From: Bidens hawaiensis | Lineage: Eukaryota; Streptophyta; Magnoliopsida; Asterales; Asteraceae | Assembly: GCA_021521415.1 (NCBI GenBank) | Contig: JAIQDT010000061.1 | Coordinates: 4,216,001-4,280,000 of the forward strand | Length of the DNA stretch: 64,000 bases | Reading direction: 5' to 3' | Shown: piece after piece, positions 1 to 12,395 of the stretch | Position numbering within the stretch: position 1 is the first letter of the stretch | How the letters are laid out: each line of letters begins with the position of its first letter | Notes under the pieces: model-generated | Seen by the model: only the letters and a program-made list of their open reading frames with translations | The model's database searches: none | Told to the model about the DNA's origin: nothing | Made by a program: the position numbers and the translations under genes

Positions 1-2161
1 AATAATATTAATATTTTAATATTATTATAATCTCAATACTAAACTGGGCTATATAACTAATCTGGGTGTAGCTGGAACGCCCAGAAAGTGACAATAGGCT
101 TAGGTTGTGATGTTGTTCATTGTCTAATACTTAAAACCGAACTTGGCTCAGATTCCCGTTTTCCCAGCTGGGCCAAGTTGCTCGTTTACGCGTTCAGAAA
201 ACAGTTATGGGAAAATAAGCTTGGGTAAATGTATTGGTTAACAAAATGATTAAGTTATAAAAAAAGATCACATACTGGGGTCCCGGATTAGCCATGGGGC
301 CCGTTTCCGCTTATTTAGTTTGATTTGAGAAGAAACGCGTACAATCCACCCGGATTGTCCAGGTTTCTCAAAGAAAAGTTCATTTTCACTTAATTAGTCC
401 AAACATATGTTTTTTGATCACTCTTGGTGTTTTGATTTTCCCGCAGGTTCACTAGTCGCGAACTTGCCGGTTGTATTAAAAACTGAATTTGTTTAATATT
501 CAGATTAGCATAATTAATTAACCGTTAATCATTAAATTATGAAAATTTAACCACTTATCAATTAAAATATTTAGATTTTTATAAAAATATTTCTGGAATT
601 TATTTACTGATTTATTAATTTTTAAAAATTCATTTTATCAGCTATATTTCGTCTGAAAATCGTCCGTTTACCCCAAACAATTTCCAAAAATTCCTGAATA
701 CTCAAATCATGTCCTAAAACAACCTGTATCAATTCCAAAATGTAAAAAGTTCGTGCGATATACTTTTCGGCCCAAATTCGGCTATAAAAATTCACACGAA
801 CAAAAATAAACAAAACACCTTTAACCTTCTCCAAATGATCCAAAAATTCATATGTGATCAAAATACATCAAATCTGAGTTTCCAGAAAAATTTCATAATT
901 TTTGAAGTATTTTAGCTATTTTTCACAAATAAACATCCCAATTTGGTAATAAATTTGCCAAATATTCTCCGATGGTTGAAAAATTACCAAATTTGAACAG
1001 GGCTCATTGACATTTTCCCTAATGTCCCTGAAAAATTTCAAGTCCTAAAAATATGCACATCACAACCTCAAACTAAATAGCCCGTAAGCGAGTGTTTCGC
1101 TATTACCTTAGCGGGTTTGGCTCGTTTCTGACTTTTTAATCAGTTTTTCAGGTTCTTGTGCTTCTAAGCAAGCTAGGTACAAGTCCTATATCATAAACCA
1201 AGCAATATTTCATCAACATAACAGCCCTTAAGTTAGGGTTTCGGCTAGTGCATAAAAACGAACTTTTGAACCGTAAAAACGTCGTTTCAACCCTTTAATC
1301 CGTGTTTATGGCCAAAAAAAACTATCAAAGCTGGTTCCTTACCATGTTTATGATCAAAACATGTTTATGGACCATTTTTAGGATTTTTACACGGTTAGGA
1401 ATGATTTTTAGTAACCAAGACATGTTTTTATGGTATTAAACAAGTTCAAAAGCTACTTATTTAAGCTCCTTACCTTAGGTTTTGAAGTTTTTCTGGCTGG
1501 AGCAGAGTTTGTATTCAGAGTTTTCAAGAAAATGAGGTTAAAATATCTTGTATCTAGTTTAAATATGAAAGAACTAAAAGGGGGGGCTGTTGTTTGCGAT
1601 CGGAGGTCCATGGGCCCATTTTGGGCCCATTTTGGCCCAAGTTTTTGATTTCTCAAGCCCAAATACGAAAAGCCCGGTCCAAATTTAGTTCGGGTTCGGT
1701 TTTTGGCGCGAAAAACTTATCGGGTGCGTTAAACAACGCGAAAACGAGTGTTTTTCGGCTAGTTTTGTGTAAAATTATAAAAACATACTATATGTTTGTA
1801 AAAATCAAAAATATTTTCACGGATCGCTTAAAACATTTCAAGTAAGTGTTTGGTAAGTCTTTTTCGGCTTAACGGATGATACAATGCTTGGTTTGTAACT
1901 ATCTTTTGTGTTTAAATTTATAGCGGGTAGTTAAACGAGCATGTTTTCGTTTAACTTGTTTGCTATCAAAATAAGACCATATTTATAATATTTTAGCTTG
2001 TATAGATCGTATATCACTTATAAATGCCCCCCCCCCCCGAGATATTTGGGTCATAACCCGACCCGTTCGGTTGATCGTTCGTTTGTTACGCAAAAGGCGT
2101 TTATTTGCTTAATCGGTAAATACATACTGAGGTGTACCTCATTTTGGCTCAAATGTCATAG
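1..2161. mobile_element. Partial Ty3/gypsy-type LTR, cut by the window edge
   Basis: This stretch aligns by eye, collinearly, with the distal part (about 52093-54291) of the complete solo LTR further right: the same AT-rich start, the same order of conserved blocks, and the same final ...AAATGTCATA (TGTCACA in the other copy). No real coding sequence is seen. It ends abruptly inside the protease region of the Athila-like element that follows, so it was inserted there. Whether it is a solo LTR or the end of a full element lies outside the window. A run of C at about 2027-2038 is not matched in the sister copy. Confidence 0.8.
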
Positions 2162-2262
2162 TTTACTTTTTGTAGCGGACCAAACTCATACTGATCATAT
2201 AAACTACCGGGCATGATACTTACACAAGCTCCAAGATCTAGCAGTGCCCGATCAGTTTTAAA
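2162..2262 (-). pseudogene. Retropepsin fragment of the Athila-like element
   Basis: On the - strand this translates to a protease active-site region containing ALLDLGACVSIMPGSLY, the DLGA form of the aspartic-protease motif typical of Athila/Tat-type gypsy elements. It is in frame with the preceding gag but separated from it by a stop at about 2263. The reading frame is then cut at 2161 by the inserted LTR, so only about 30 codons remain. Confidence 0.7.
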
Positions 2263-4471
2263 TTAACCAATTTGGATTGATAAAAGGGGCACTCCTGGGT
2301 CTTGAAGTTTACTCAGGATAATATTATTATCAACCCTCTCATCCCTTATTTTGGTTATTTTATCATTTAAACATTTATCACAAGAACAATTTTCACAAAA
2401 AGATATTTTATTCGGTTGTAATTCAGAGTTATTTTGAAAAACGGTTTTATAATTACCCACATTTTCAATCTCATCACTAATATCTTCCACCACCCCCTCA
2501 ACAAACTGTGGTGTTGGATCAACTTGAACACTATAAATTCCAAAATTAGGTAAAAGACTTACCGCATTGATATGCACGTTGTTTCCCTTCTTTAAGCTTG
2601 AGCTGCTTTTCTTCAAATTCTCAACATCGGTTGCAAGTTGACCCAATTGAGAGGTCAACGATTGAATGGCTTTGTCACGAACTTCATCCATTTGCAAGCG
2701 CACTTCATCAAGTTTATTTCTCCTTTGCATGTCTTGTTGCATCATCCTAAGTATATCCATGACTTCATTCCCACTTGAAGAACTATGACCCGAAGACCCA
2801 CGTTGAGCACTTCCCGTTTGTTCAAATTGACTTTGAAAGCCTTGATTATTGTATTGTTGGAGTGGAACATAATTTCCATGATTCCCTTGGAAAGTCGGGT
2901 TGGATTGAGTAACCGGATTCCCATAATGAAAACTGGGATGATTTTTCAACCCGGGGTGGTAAGTGTTTGAGTTCATGTTATAGTTTCTACCACCTCCCCC
3001 TTGACCCTGAATTGCATTCACTTCATCCACTTGTTCTTGTCCCACCATACACACTTCCGCTGGATGACCCAATTTGTTACAATTAGTACAGACATCAATT
3101 ACTTGATTCATGGTGTATACTCTTCCATATTCCATGGCATGTACTTATGGTCTTCCAATCGTCGGCCTTACTCTTCTTGCGGTTTGAGCCTTTATTTTTT
3201 ATGTGACCGACATTTGCTCCAAAAACCCCCCCAATCATCTTGTTCATAGTTAGTGCCAAATGTACCATTTGTGATTGACATCAAATCCCTTTCATCTTCC
3301 GCATTTAACCCTTCATGAAAAGCATTCAACAACTCCCAAAGAGCTATACCATGATGAGGACAATTCTTGATCATCATGTTGAACCTCTCGAATGCTTCAT
3401 GAAACATTTCACCCGATTGTTGTTGGAAAGATCTCAAACTTCGTCTCGCATCATTAGTCTTTTGGGCCGTATAAAAATCTTCCAAAAACCTTTGTTGCAT
3501 TTCGGCCCAAGTGTAAATCGACGCGGATGGCAATGTGTAGAACCATCTCTTCGCCTTATCCTCCAACTAAAATTGAAACAACACCAATTTCACCTCATCC
3601 GGTGAGAAAACTTGACCCCCAATCGTGTTGCAAATAGAGTCATATGCCTCCAAATAGGGTTCTTCCGTTGTGAGACCCTTGTAATTTGGTAAGCTTTGGA
3701 GTGCATTGGTGCTCACCTCGAACGTTCTTCCATTTTGATTTTGAGGAATAACCACCGGAGATGGGTTGTTAATGATGACCGGTCTAAAGTGAGATTCAAT
3801 TCCTCTAACCATTTCCATTGCATGTCTTCTTGGTACTCCCAATGGTACTCTTGGTTGGCCCATTTGCCGGTAAACGGGCCTTTGTTTCATATTTTGTTGA
3901 AATTGCGGTTGAGGATTTGGTTGTGTAAATTGAGGTTGTTGGTATTGGGGTTGTTGTGGAACTTGTTGCAATGGTTGTTGTTGTTGTGGTTGTTCTTGAA
4001 TAATTTGATGTCCACCCATTGTTGCACTTGTTGTGTTTGAATTTCGGTTCCATACCCAAATTGCCCTTGCACCCTCAATTGACTCCCATCAAGTCCACTT
4101 ACATATCCTTCTTCAAATTATTCATACTCTTCATTGGCATTACCATACCGTGACCCACCAAATAAATGCGGGCCCGATCTCTGACCCGGTGAAATATGAG
4201 TTATGGGTGAGTCTTGTGGAAATGTGTATGGTTGTTGACTGTAAAGTGGGTGTTATTGAGAGTGAAAAGGTGATTGTTGTGATGAATTTGAAGATTGTCC
4301 TTGTGTAGGTATAAAACTTGTCAAAGGTGGAAGGTTAACTGGTGGCTGGAAATTAAACACGGTTGAAGTAGGTACACTTGTAGATAATGCAGTGGTAATG
4401 GGTTCAGTGGATGATGAGTTTTGTGGATTTATGGGTGGTGGCATTGGCAGTACAGTTTGTTCCGAAGCCAT
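2263..4471 (-). pseudogene. Broken gag of the Athila-like element
   Basis: Four fragments make up one gag. The N-terminal part at 4471-4253 begins MASEQTVLPMPPP. A Gln/Pro-rich block follows at 4019-3567. Then comes the retrotransposon gag domain (3566-3192, containing DKAKRWFYTLP), separated from the previous block by an in-frame TAG. Last is the nucleocapsid part (3135-2263) with a CCHC knuckle, CTNCNKLGHPAEVC, at 3090-3049 and a helical tail. Frameshifts lie between 4253 and 4019 and between 3192 and 3135. It would have encoded the particle protein; it is not expressible as an intact protein now. I used the upstream-most plausible ATG at 4471. Confidence 0.75.
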
Positions 4472-4713
4472 GATTGTGGCGTCAGTTGTTTGACTTTTTG
4501 TGCTTGGCGACCCAATAACCTTGTTCTCCCTTTGAAGAATCCGATTCTAACGAAAGGTTCTCTCAATTTCAGGATCAAACGCTAACGGTGAAGAAGACCA
4601 AGAGCGTTGTGTATGCATATACCTGTAAGTACCTGCACAATAGCACAACTCGTGTAAAACTGACAATAACAATTTAAACAAAAACTACAAAAATAGCACA
4701 CGTTGCGCACTAC

Positions 4714-4731
4714 TCCCCGGCAACGGCGCCA
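4714..4731 (-). promoter_or_regulatory. Primer-binding site, tRNA-Asp type
   Basis: The - strand reads TGGCGCCGTTGCCGGGGA, the primer-binding site typical of Athila-type elements, a few bases inside the LTR end. It fixes element orientation and the inner LTR boundary. Confidence 0.85.
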
Positions 4732-4736
4732 AAATT

Positions 4737-5896
4737 TGACGTGAGGTTAAAGACTCCCTCAAATATAAACCAAATACTAATAAATAGATAGCAGTAAGTG
4801 GGTATCGAACACGAGGAGTTTGTGGAAAATGTGTTAATTAGTAGTTTAACAATTAAACTAATATAAATGTAAATGACACAAAGTAATTTCCAAGTTGCTT
4901 TTGATTTGATTTTGTGAACTAAAATAAACTAAATGAAAGTTGTAAACGATTTATTAAACAAGTATTCCTTTTGGAGTTCAAGTTATTACGCAACACTCTT
5001 GTTAAAGTTCAATGGATAAATCACAATATCTTGATTTTGTGTAAATGTAATTGTTTGTGATTAATTAAGAACTAAGTACTCGGGTTCCTAGAACGCGAGG
5101 TTGTTACTTGGTAATCAATCAATATGTTTAACCCTAATTCGTTCCACTAAATCTCAATTGTCAACGACACCAAGAACGCATAGATTGATATTAGGTTTAA
5201 AGGATATGAACAATTTACAAACAATCACATAAACATCATGATTATACTAACATAAACGATTAGACAATCAATCCAAGTTCAAGAACAATTAACATAAAGT
5301 GCATTGTAAATACCCTTACATCCAAGAGAAATACCAAAGAAATTAGCCACACATGGTTTGGTTGATCATCATTGCTTCAATTGTCTTTTTCATAGGAATC
5401 AAACACACAAACTAATGATTGTAATCACCAAAAACAATGTCTTGGACTCCAGAAATCACCCTAGGGTGGTCCCAATTGAAAGATATCTCAAAAGACAACA
5501 AAAAACGGCCTAAAAAGTCGCCCAAACTCGAAAGTTACGAGTCTGGACCGTGGTCCACGGTTCAGACCGTGGGCCACGGTCCATCCACGGTGCATAGAAT
5601 GGCGACAGTATGGTGAAAACTGTCATTTTGGAGCTGGGTTGACCATGGTCCACGGTGTTGACCGTAGGCCATGGTGGAGCTTTTGCTCATTTTCTTGTTT
5701 TCTTTATATCTTTCTCGTTTCAACTCCGTTTTCTTCACCGTTTTCACCCACATTCTTGTAATTTCATCCTCTACCTCCTCCTACCTATAAACATATGAGT
5801 AACCATAGTCAACTAATTCCCTGAAATTAAGTTGGTTATGACAATGCATTTGTATCTTTTAACTCGCTTAACGACTTTCCAATGAGTCACTCATCA
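4737..5896 (-). mobile_element. 5' LTR of the Athila-like element
   Basis: The LTR begins TGACGTGAGG next to the PBS and ends GAGTCACTCATCA on the + strand, giving TG...CA ends and 1,160 bp. No coding potential. A cluster of short palindromes built on ACCGTGG/CCACGGT occupies 5547-5675. The next five bases are ggggg, possibly a target-site copy, but the other side is not in the window. Confidence 0.75.
5547..5675. repeat. Four 15-bp palindromes (ACCGTGG-N-CCACGGT)
   Basis: Units lie at 5547-5561 (ACCGTGGTCCACGGT), 5566-5580 (ACCGTGGGCCACGGT), 5642-5656 and 5661-5675. The first two have perfect 7-bp arms around one central base; the last two carry one or two changes. They come in pairs spaced about 95 bp apart, in the LTR. 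A protein-binding or hairpin role is only a guess. Confidence 0.8.
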
Positions 5897-7510
5897 GGGG
5901 GTAATGCTGGTAATCAGGGTAGAATGATTATGAAAGAATGGGAGGTTTCGAACGGTAGAATCACGTTTGAAAATTTTAATTATTTTGAAAAGGTAGATCA
6001 CAACTTACGGAGTGTATCTCAGATTTGTGATAAGAAGTATACTACCTTGTTCACCAACAAGGAATGTGTAATCCTTCAAACGGGATTCACAATTCTAATG
6101 ACATGGTTGTCAGGCGATCACCTCGATCAAATGATATTTATGTCTTAGATATGAGACTCAAGATATCGACCACACCTTCTGAGACGTGTTTTATCTTGAA
6201 AGCAAGCGAGAAAGATACGGTTCTTTGGCTTAGGCGAATGGGACACATCCACATTTGCAAGATGAACCATTTTATTGCGAACAAATTGGAGGATGGTGTG
6301 TCCCTCAAGCACTTCAAACTGAATGATCATTGTATTGCTTGTAAGAAGGTAAACAGAAAAAGAAGTCTCACCCGAGTAAGATGCTGAATTTGATTGATAC
6401 TCCACTTGATTGGCTTCATATGGACTTGTCTGGTCCTGTGAATCCTCCAAGCATTGCGGGAGAACTTTACTGTTTAGTGGTGACCGATGATTACTCGAGG
6501 TACTCGTAGGTGTTATTTATGAGTTCGAAAAGCCAAATGCCGGTTTTGATACAGAATTTGATCATGAAGATCGAATCACTTTACAAACATAAAGTGAGAC
6601 GAAGTCGGGGTGATAAAGTTACCGAATTCAAGAACAACGTACTGGATTTCTTTGTATTCAACGCAGAATACATTGGGAATTTAGTGCACCGTATGTACTG
6701 CAATAGAACGGTGAGTCAGCACGTAAAAATGGTACGTTAATCGAAGCGGTTAGGACAATATTGGTGGATTCAAAGCTTCCAATCCAATTCTGGAATGAAG
6801 CTGTGAACACCGCATGCCATACGTTGAACAAAGTCCTCACGGTTAAGAAATTCAAGAAAACGAGCTACGAACTTCTTAATAACCAAAAGCCGAGCTCAAA
6901 GTATTTGAAAATTTTCGGGAGCCAGTATTATGTATTGAAGAAAGATGCCAAAAAGTTTGAACAAAAGGCATTCGACGGTTATTTTCTTGTGTACAATTCA
7001 CTTAAGAAACGAGCGTTTAATTTTTTTCAGGGTGTGTGGAAGAGTGGTGTCACGTTGACTGTCAAAGCTACACCACATCTCCTACCGGCAAAGTGCCCTA
7101 ATGGATGTTTGACTACATGTATTTATTTAACTCGTTTAATCATTTGGTTGAAATTGAAATTGAAGACTTGGTTCGAGCATACTTGGAAGATCAATTCATT
7201 TCAAGACCGAGTTCTTCTACTTATGAGGAAACTGATGTATCTATTCAATCCGAAACATCAAATGATGTTTCTGATTCCTCCGATGAAGCTGAGTTTGTTG
7301 ATTCGTCTTCTATACCATTGGAAGATGCTCAAGATGTTCCTGAGATTATTCCAGCTGAAGATGTGTTACAAACTGTTTCCTTAGACGCAGCCGAGGAGAA
7401 TATTACCAATCTTGGTGATAATGTATCAGTTCCTGCTAATACTTTGTTGAGTATTCATGCTTATCACCCACATGAACAGATAATTGGTAACATAAGTGAG
7501 GGGGTGAGAA
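5897..7510 (+). pseudogene. Copia pol remnant: pre-integrase and integrase
   Basis: Fragments include LRSVSQICDKKYTTLFT (pre-integrase), a degenerate zinc-binding region with HCIACKK, the integrase start DWLHMDLSGPV, and VVTDDYSRYS. The core acidic region and the C-terminal part (KTSYELLNNQKPSSKYLKIFG region near 6860-6920) are recognisable but split over at least three frames with stops. An acidic, Ser-rich linker follows at about 7105-7515, as is usual between integrase and reverse transcriptase in copia. It is the oldest-looking pol in the window. Confidence 0.75.
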
Positions 7511-7679
7511 CGTGATGACAGGTCGCTAACGTATCTGGTGAAGATAATGTATCTCCTATTGATAATGTATATGAAGATTATGCGGGTGTGCTTATGCGGA
7601 TATGCACGCAATAGGAATTCTTAACCTCGCAAAGTACACCTTCTTTCTATCTCAGATAGAACCTACCAGTGTCAAAATG

Positions 7680-8400
7680 GCACTGAAGGAACCGTCTTGG
7701 GTTGAGGCAATGTAGGAGGAGCTGCAATAGTTTGTGAGACTAGGTGTATGGGATTTGATCGATAAACCCCATAGAGTCAAGAAAGCTATTTCGACTAAGT
7801 GGGTTTATAAATGTAAGAAAGACGATCGGAGGTAATCATACGAAATAAGACACGATTAGTCGTCTTGGTATATAACCAACAAGAAGGCATAGATTACACT
7901 GAAATGTAGGCTCCAGTAGCACGACTGGAAGCCATATGTATCTTTTTGGCCTATGCACCTTTTAATAACTTCAAGGTCTATCAGATGGATGTTAAATCAG
8001 CTTTCCTGAATGGGGAAATACACAAGGAGGTGTATGTGAAGCAACCTCCCGGTTTTGAAGATCCGGACTATTCCGAGCATGTTTACAGATTAAACAAGGC
8101 TCTATATGGTTTACACCAGGCCCCGAGAGCATGGTACAATACACTTTCTGACCATTTGTTGGATAGTGGCTTTTAGTGGGGGACTAAGGATTGTATATTG
8201 TTCTATACGAATATTGGTGAAGATCTGCTCCTAGTCCAAATTTATGTGGACGATATCATATTTGGCTCGACGAACGACAAACTATGCAAGGAATTTGAGA
8301 GTACTATGCAGACCAAGTTAGAAATGAGTTCGATGGGAGAGATGAACTTCTTCTTGGGGTTGCAGGTTCACCAGTCTGATTCGGGAATCCTCATTCATTA
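7680..8400 (+). pseudogene. Copia reverse transcriptase remnant
   Basis: The region begins with LKEPSWVEAM, continues through [20 protein letters not shown] (7979-8038) and [16 protein letters not shown], and holds the catalytic YVDD at about 8243-8254 followed by IIFGST. Stops lie near 7712, 7727, 8174 and 8399, and there are frame changes before 7946. The catalytic residues survive although the gene is dead. Confidence 0.85.
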
Positions 8401-9205
8401 GACGAAATATGTGAACGATGTCTTGAGCCAATTCAAGATCATTGCCGGAGAAGTCTCATTGACACCTCTACCAATGGCTCACAATTTTCCACCAGGCAAA
8501 TTGGAGAAAACGGTGATCTGATCCTTTATCGAGCTACGATTGGTTCTTTAATGTACTTAACTGAATCTTGTCCTGACATTAAGTTTGCTACTTGTCTTTG
8601 TGCCAGGTATCAGTCGAGTCCCTGAGTGACTCATTTAGCGACGGTTAAGCGAATCATGCACTATCTGAGGGGTAATCATGACATCGGGTTCTGGTATCCC
8701 AAGGATGATAGTTTGGATTAGACGGCTTATTCCGATTCGGACTATGGCGAGTGCAAGATCAATTTCAATTCAACGACAAGGGGATGTCAATTTTTAGGAA
8801 ACCGGCTTGTTTCCTAGCAATGTAAAAAGCAGACAACGGTCTCAACTTCAACAGCCGAAGCAAAGTACGTGGTGGCCTTGAGTTACTGCTCACAAGTTCT
8901 GTGGATCCAGCAGCATCTGCGGGATTACGGTTTGAAGTTTCTTACTACGCCCATTTATATTGATGATTTAGCTGCCATTAGTATCACCAAAAACCCCGTT
9001 CAACATTTTAAAACGACACACACTGAAATCTGATATCATTTTATCCGTGATTGTTATGAAAAGAAATTAATAAGTACTGATAAAATTCACACAGATTTTC
9101 AAAAATCTAACCTTTATACCAAGGCGTTTGATAAAACATGTTTTAAATACTTGCTTGGTATAAATGGATTAAAAACTTTAACTGAATTTAGATCGCTTGG
9201 TTAAA
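8401..9205 (+). pseudogene. Copia RNase H remnant
   Basis: Recognisable segments are SCPDIKFATCLCARYQSSP, HYLRGNHDIGFWYPKDDS, TAYSDSDYGE, KKQTTVSTSTAEAKYVVAL and HFIRDCYEKKLISTDKIHTD. These are the terminal RNase H landmarks of copia Pol. Several in-frame stops interrupt it (for example after SSP and after SLD). The reading ends at about 9205. Confidence 0.8.
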
Positions 9206-10250
9206 TAATTTAATTTGTACAGTTTTCTTTATGTGTTTAAGTTTTGGTTTATTTTGTATGTTTTAGGGGATAAATTCGGAAAAATACAAAAATATTGTGA
9301 TTTTATGTTTGTACAGATAAAACTCAAAATCTAAAAAACATTCAAATATTAAAAATTCAAAAACATTGAAAAACTGCTCCACAAAATGAGTTTTTGAAGC
9401 ATAAAGGGAAAATGATAGTACATTGACTTGACAGATCTAGCACATGAACAAATTAGATTGAAAAGGTGTCGTAAGACCGGCTATATGATATGCAAAGATA
9501 GGCTTGACAGACTATATAGGGACTGATAAGATATAAACATAACGATCACCGAATCTAGTGGTATAACATCTTGATGAATAATTCTATATCTATTTTTATT
9601 TTTCTTATTTTTGCATGGGTCATAGTTAAGAAAATGTATAACCAAGAGAAAAACGTACAAGTGAAAGTTCACTGTATATGAGATAGAAAAGTTATGTCTA
9701 ATAGGTGGGGTCCATATATGATTCGTGCTTAATAGAACCTTAAACATATGGTAAAGTCACTTACAAGTCTGTGTAATGTTTAAGAGGACAATTATATCTG
9801 CAATCATCGTTGGATTACGAGCATAATATGATTGAAATTGAAATGAAGCTTAGAACATCATAAGTCAATATGATTCCCTACTCGAACTCACAAAAATATG
9901 TATTGCTTTATTGTCTTTACTTTCATTGCATTTACATTTTCGCATTTCATTTTTATTGTTTTGTTCAAAAAATGAAAAATTCAAAAAGATTTTAAGTGTG
10001 TTTTGATATAAATTTCAAAAAATCAAAAATATTTTATTTCTTCTTTGTTTTCAATTTACCAAGCGAGCGAACTATTCAAGATAAAATGAAAAAGCTTTCC
10101 CCATATTTTAAGTTAATTTGTGCTTAACGTATATCCTCTTAATTTAGTGATTACTAATCATTGTTTGATCGGTTAACGTAAATAATATTAAAGTATTCAC
10201 TTTGAAATCCTAATTGGATTTAAGTGATTATTTAATTTATTTGAATGAAA
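9206..10250 (+). other. Copia 3' non-coding spacer
   Basis: About 1 kb of AT-rich DNA between the RNase H remnant and the palindrome cluster. I see no convincing ORF, no LTR boundary and no repeat beyond short A/T runs. Confidence 0.6.
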
Positions 10251-11275
10251 TCATGTTCATTCGTTTAAAGGTAATGCTTATTCGTTAGTACAGTGTAATG
10301 AATTACTTGACATTCGTTAAAAACCATAACGTACGAGTTCATTTGTTATGGATGCACATTCTCTTCCACTACCTGATAATAAACGTGTTCATTCGTGCAC
10401 TGTACTAACGAAGGACTGATAATTTAAGCTCATTCGTTAAGATTAACGAATGACCTCCTTATTCGTTAGAAGATTAACGAATGAAAGGGCTAGTTGTGTT
10501 GTTTTAACAAATAATAGTTTTAAAGTAACGAATGAGAGTCTCATTCGTTAGTTTCAAAACACGAATCGCTTTTGGATTCGTGAAATTATTGATGGATATA
10601 TGTAATCCCCAGAAGACGAATGAACAGCCATTCGTCTTCACTATTACATAGCTTTCCCAACCTCTTGCAATTTTTTTCCAGATTCTCAGACATCGATAAT
10701 CCTAGTCCTAACGATTTGTATATTTATCTACAGGTACTGGCGAGCAAATGCATATCGATTTTATATGATTTGGACCAATAATCAGGGTTTAATTGATGAA
10801 TTGATAAACTGAATCGTTTTGCACTCTAAATCTTCAAACCTGATCATAATATGATAATCAGAAGTAGTCTGAGATATTATATTACAATCGATGTACATAT
10901 TATGATTCAATTATGGATTTACAGACGGTTTTGATAATTATCAAATGGTTAATTGAATTGTTTTTTACTTTCTGGATTTCTGTTAATTTTGACCTTGACC
11001 CTGCTAGTCAAAAGGATGTTATAATGTATGATTCGTTAGAATTTTACGAATGATAAGGCTTATTTGTTAAAGTAACAAATAACTTGCTTATTCGTTAAGA
11101 TAACGAATAACTTGTCCATTCGTTAATGTAATGAATAACTAGTTGATTCGTAAATGTGACGAATGACTAATTGATTTGTTATATATAAACGAATGAATGA
11201 ACTATTCGTTAAAGTATCATTAAGGAATGTACTCATTCGTTAAGATATATACTAACGAATGTAGTACTATTCATT
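10250..11275. repeat. Cluster of ATTCGTTA / TAACGAAT palindromes
   Basis: More than twenty near-copies of ATTCGTTA or its reverse complement TAACGAAT occur here, often as facing pairs with a short loop (for example CATTCGTTA ... TAACGAATG). At 11030-11275 they form a loose tandem array with a unit of about 28-32 bp, each unit able to fold into a small hairpin. A second cluster with the same motif lies at 17205-17410, on the far side of the accessory ORF. Function unknown. Confidence 0.85.
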
Positions 11276-11289
11276 AAACAGAAGGCTAT

Positions 11290-12395
11290 TTTTAGCAGAT
11301 GAGAACGTTCCAGCTCCTGTACCCGAACAACCTGATCAAATGTTAATGTGGAGGTGCAACAAGTAGAACGTGAAGCAGAACCAGTGTTATTGTCGTGCGA
11401 CAAGAAGCACAACATCAGCGTGTTTCTCCTGGATAATTTCTTTGGTACTGATATGTTTGGTAACATTTTTAACTATTTAAAGCGAGAAAGATTTAAAGAG
11501 CTATCTCCACTGACACTATTGATTATTAGAGTATCATACATGCTTTCTAGGATACTGCTCGTTACGTTGAGGGGGGGGGGGGCGACCAGATCGAGTCAGT
11601 GGTACAGGGTAAACCGGAAGTGATTGATGTTCCAGTGATAAGGGATGTTTTAGGGCTTGGAGATACGGTAGATGACCGTCGTGAGTTTGTTAGGACATTG
11701 ATCAGAGGTTTGTTTGCTCGTGTGAGGTACAAGGGGGACTTGGATCGATCTATGTATAATAAGGCGCATTTGTGTGAACAGTATAAGTACCTACTACACG
11801 TACTTATGCATTGTCTGGGAGGAAGGAAAGGAGGTTATGACTAGTGTCGGATTATGTTGCATTCTGAGTTTGTGGCTTTAGTTCTCAACAAGACATTCAA
11901 CTTCTCAAAGATGATCTTTTATCACCTGAAACAGAACCGCACAACTCATCAGAACAGATTCTTAATGTATCCACGCTTTCTCCAGCTTATCATCAACGAC
12001 TTGCAACCAGACTTGGTGAAAGATCTGATGAACATGGCTGACATTATGCTACTCGAGAATATGAATTAGGATACTACGCGGAGGATTTGGATTTATCATA
12101 GACAACCGTTGCATGATCGACCACGATATAAGCGTTTGATTGAACACCTTTCCAATATTGACAATATTGTCCCACCTAATGATTGTTGGGTGCATGATGA
12201 CTCGGATTCGGATTGTGAAGGTGGTTATGGTGGTGCGAGTGGTGGTAATGATGGTGGTGGTGGTGGTCAGAGTCTGAGTAGAGGTCTGAGAAGTGTTGAG
12301 ATTCGTAAGTGTAACGGAAAAGAAGCGATGGTTAAGAAAGCGGACATACCAAAGAAGCAGAGGGTTAGACGAGGAACCGATATTGAGATACCGAG
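11290..12395 (+). pseudogene. Accessory ORF of the copia element, N-terminal part (unknown function)
   Basis: Not a Gag or Pol domain I recognise. The reading starts in one frame (11348-11580, containing DKKHNISVFLLDNFFG), shifts at a G-run at about 11571-11582, and continues in one frame from 11599 to 12395. Stops are at 11842 and 12067. Visible blocks are a charged segment (EFVRTLIRGLFARVRYKG), a His/Cys block (LHVLMHCLGGRKGGYD), NFSKMIFYHLKQN and NRFLMYPRFLQLIINDL, then an acidic/Gly-rich stretch and a basic cluster (KKQRVRRG). Similar ORFs are, from memory, recurrent in Asteraceae retroelements as hypothetical proteins. It continues in frame after the solo LTR, at 15119. An env-like or other structural role is a guess. 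Confidence 0.6.
12391..12395. repeat. Target-site duplication, left copy (ccgag)
   Basis: Five bases directly before the TGTAACACCC start of the solo LTR; the right copy at 15119-15123 reads acgag, one mismatch. Confidence 0.6.

Larger units (their letters stand above)
2162..5896 (-). mobile_element. Athila-like Ty3/gypsy element, 5' portion
   Basis: Read on the - strand the order is LTR (4737-5896), primer-binding site (4714-4731), gag (4471-2263) and the start of a protease (2262-2162), where a foreign LTR interrupts it. The PBS type and the gag with glutamine-rich N-terminus, CCHC knuckle and a SLTSQLGQLA-like segment fit the Athila lineage; the lineage call is inference from memory. The rest of pol and the second LTR would lie left of the window. 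Its 5' LTR abuts a copia pol fragment at 5897, so the element probably sits in that copia. Confidence 0.75.
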
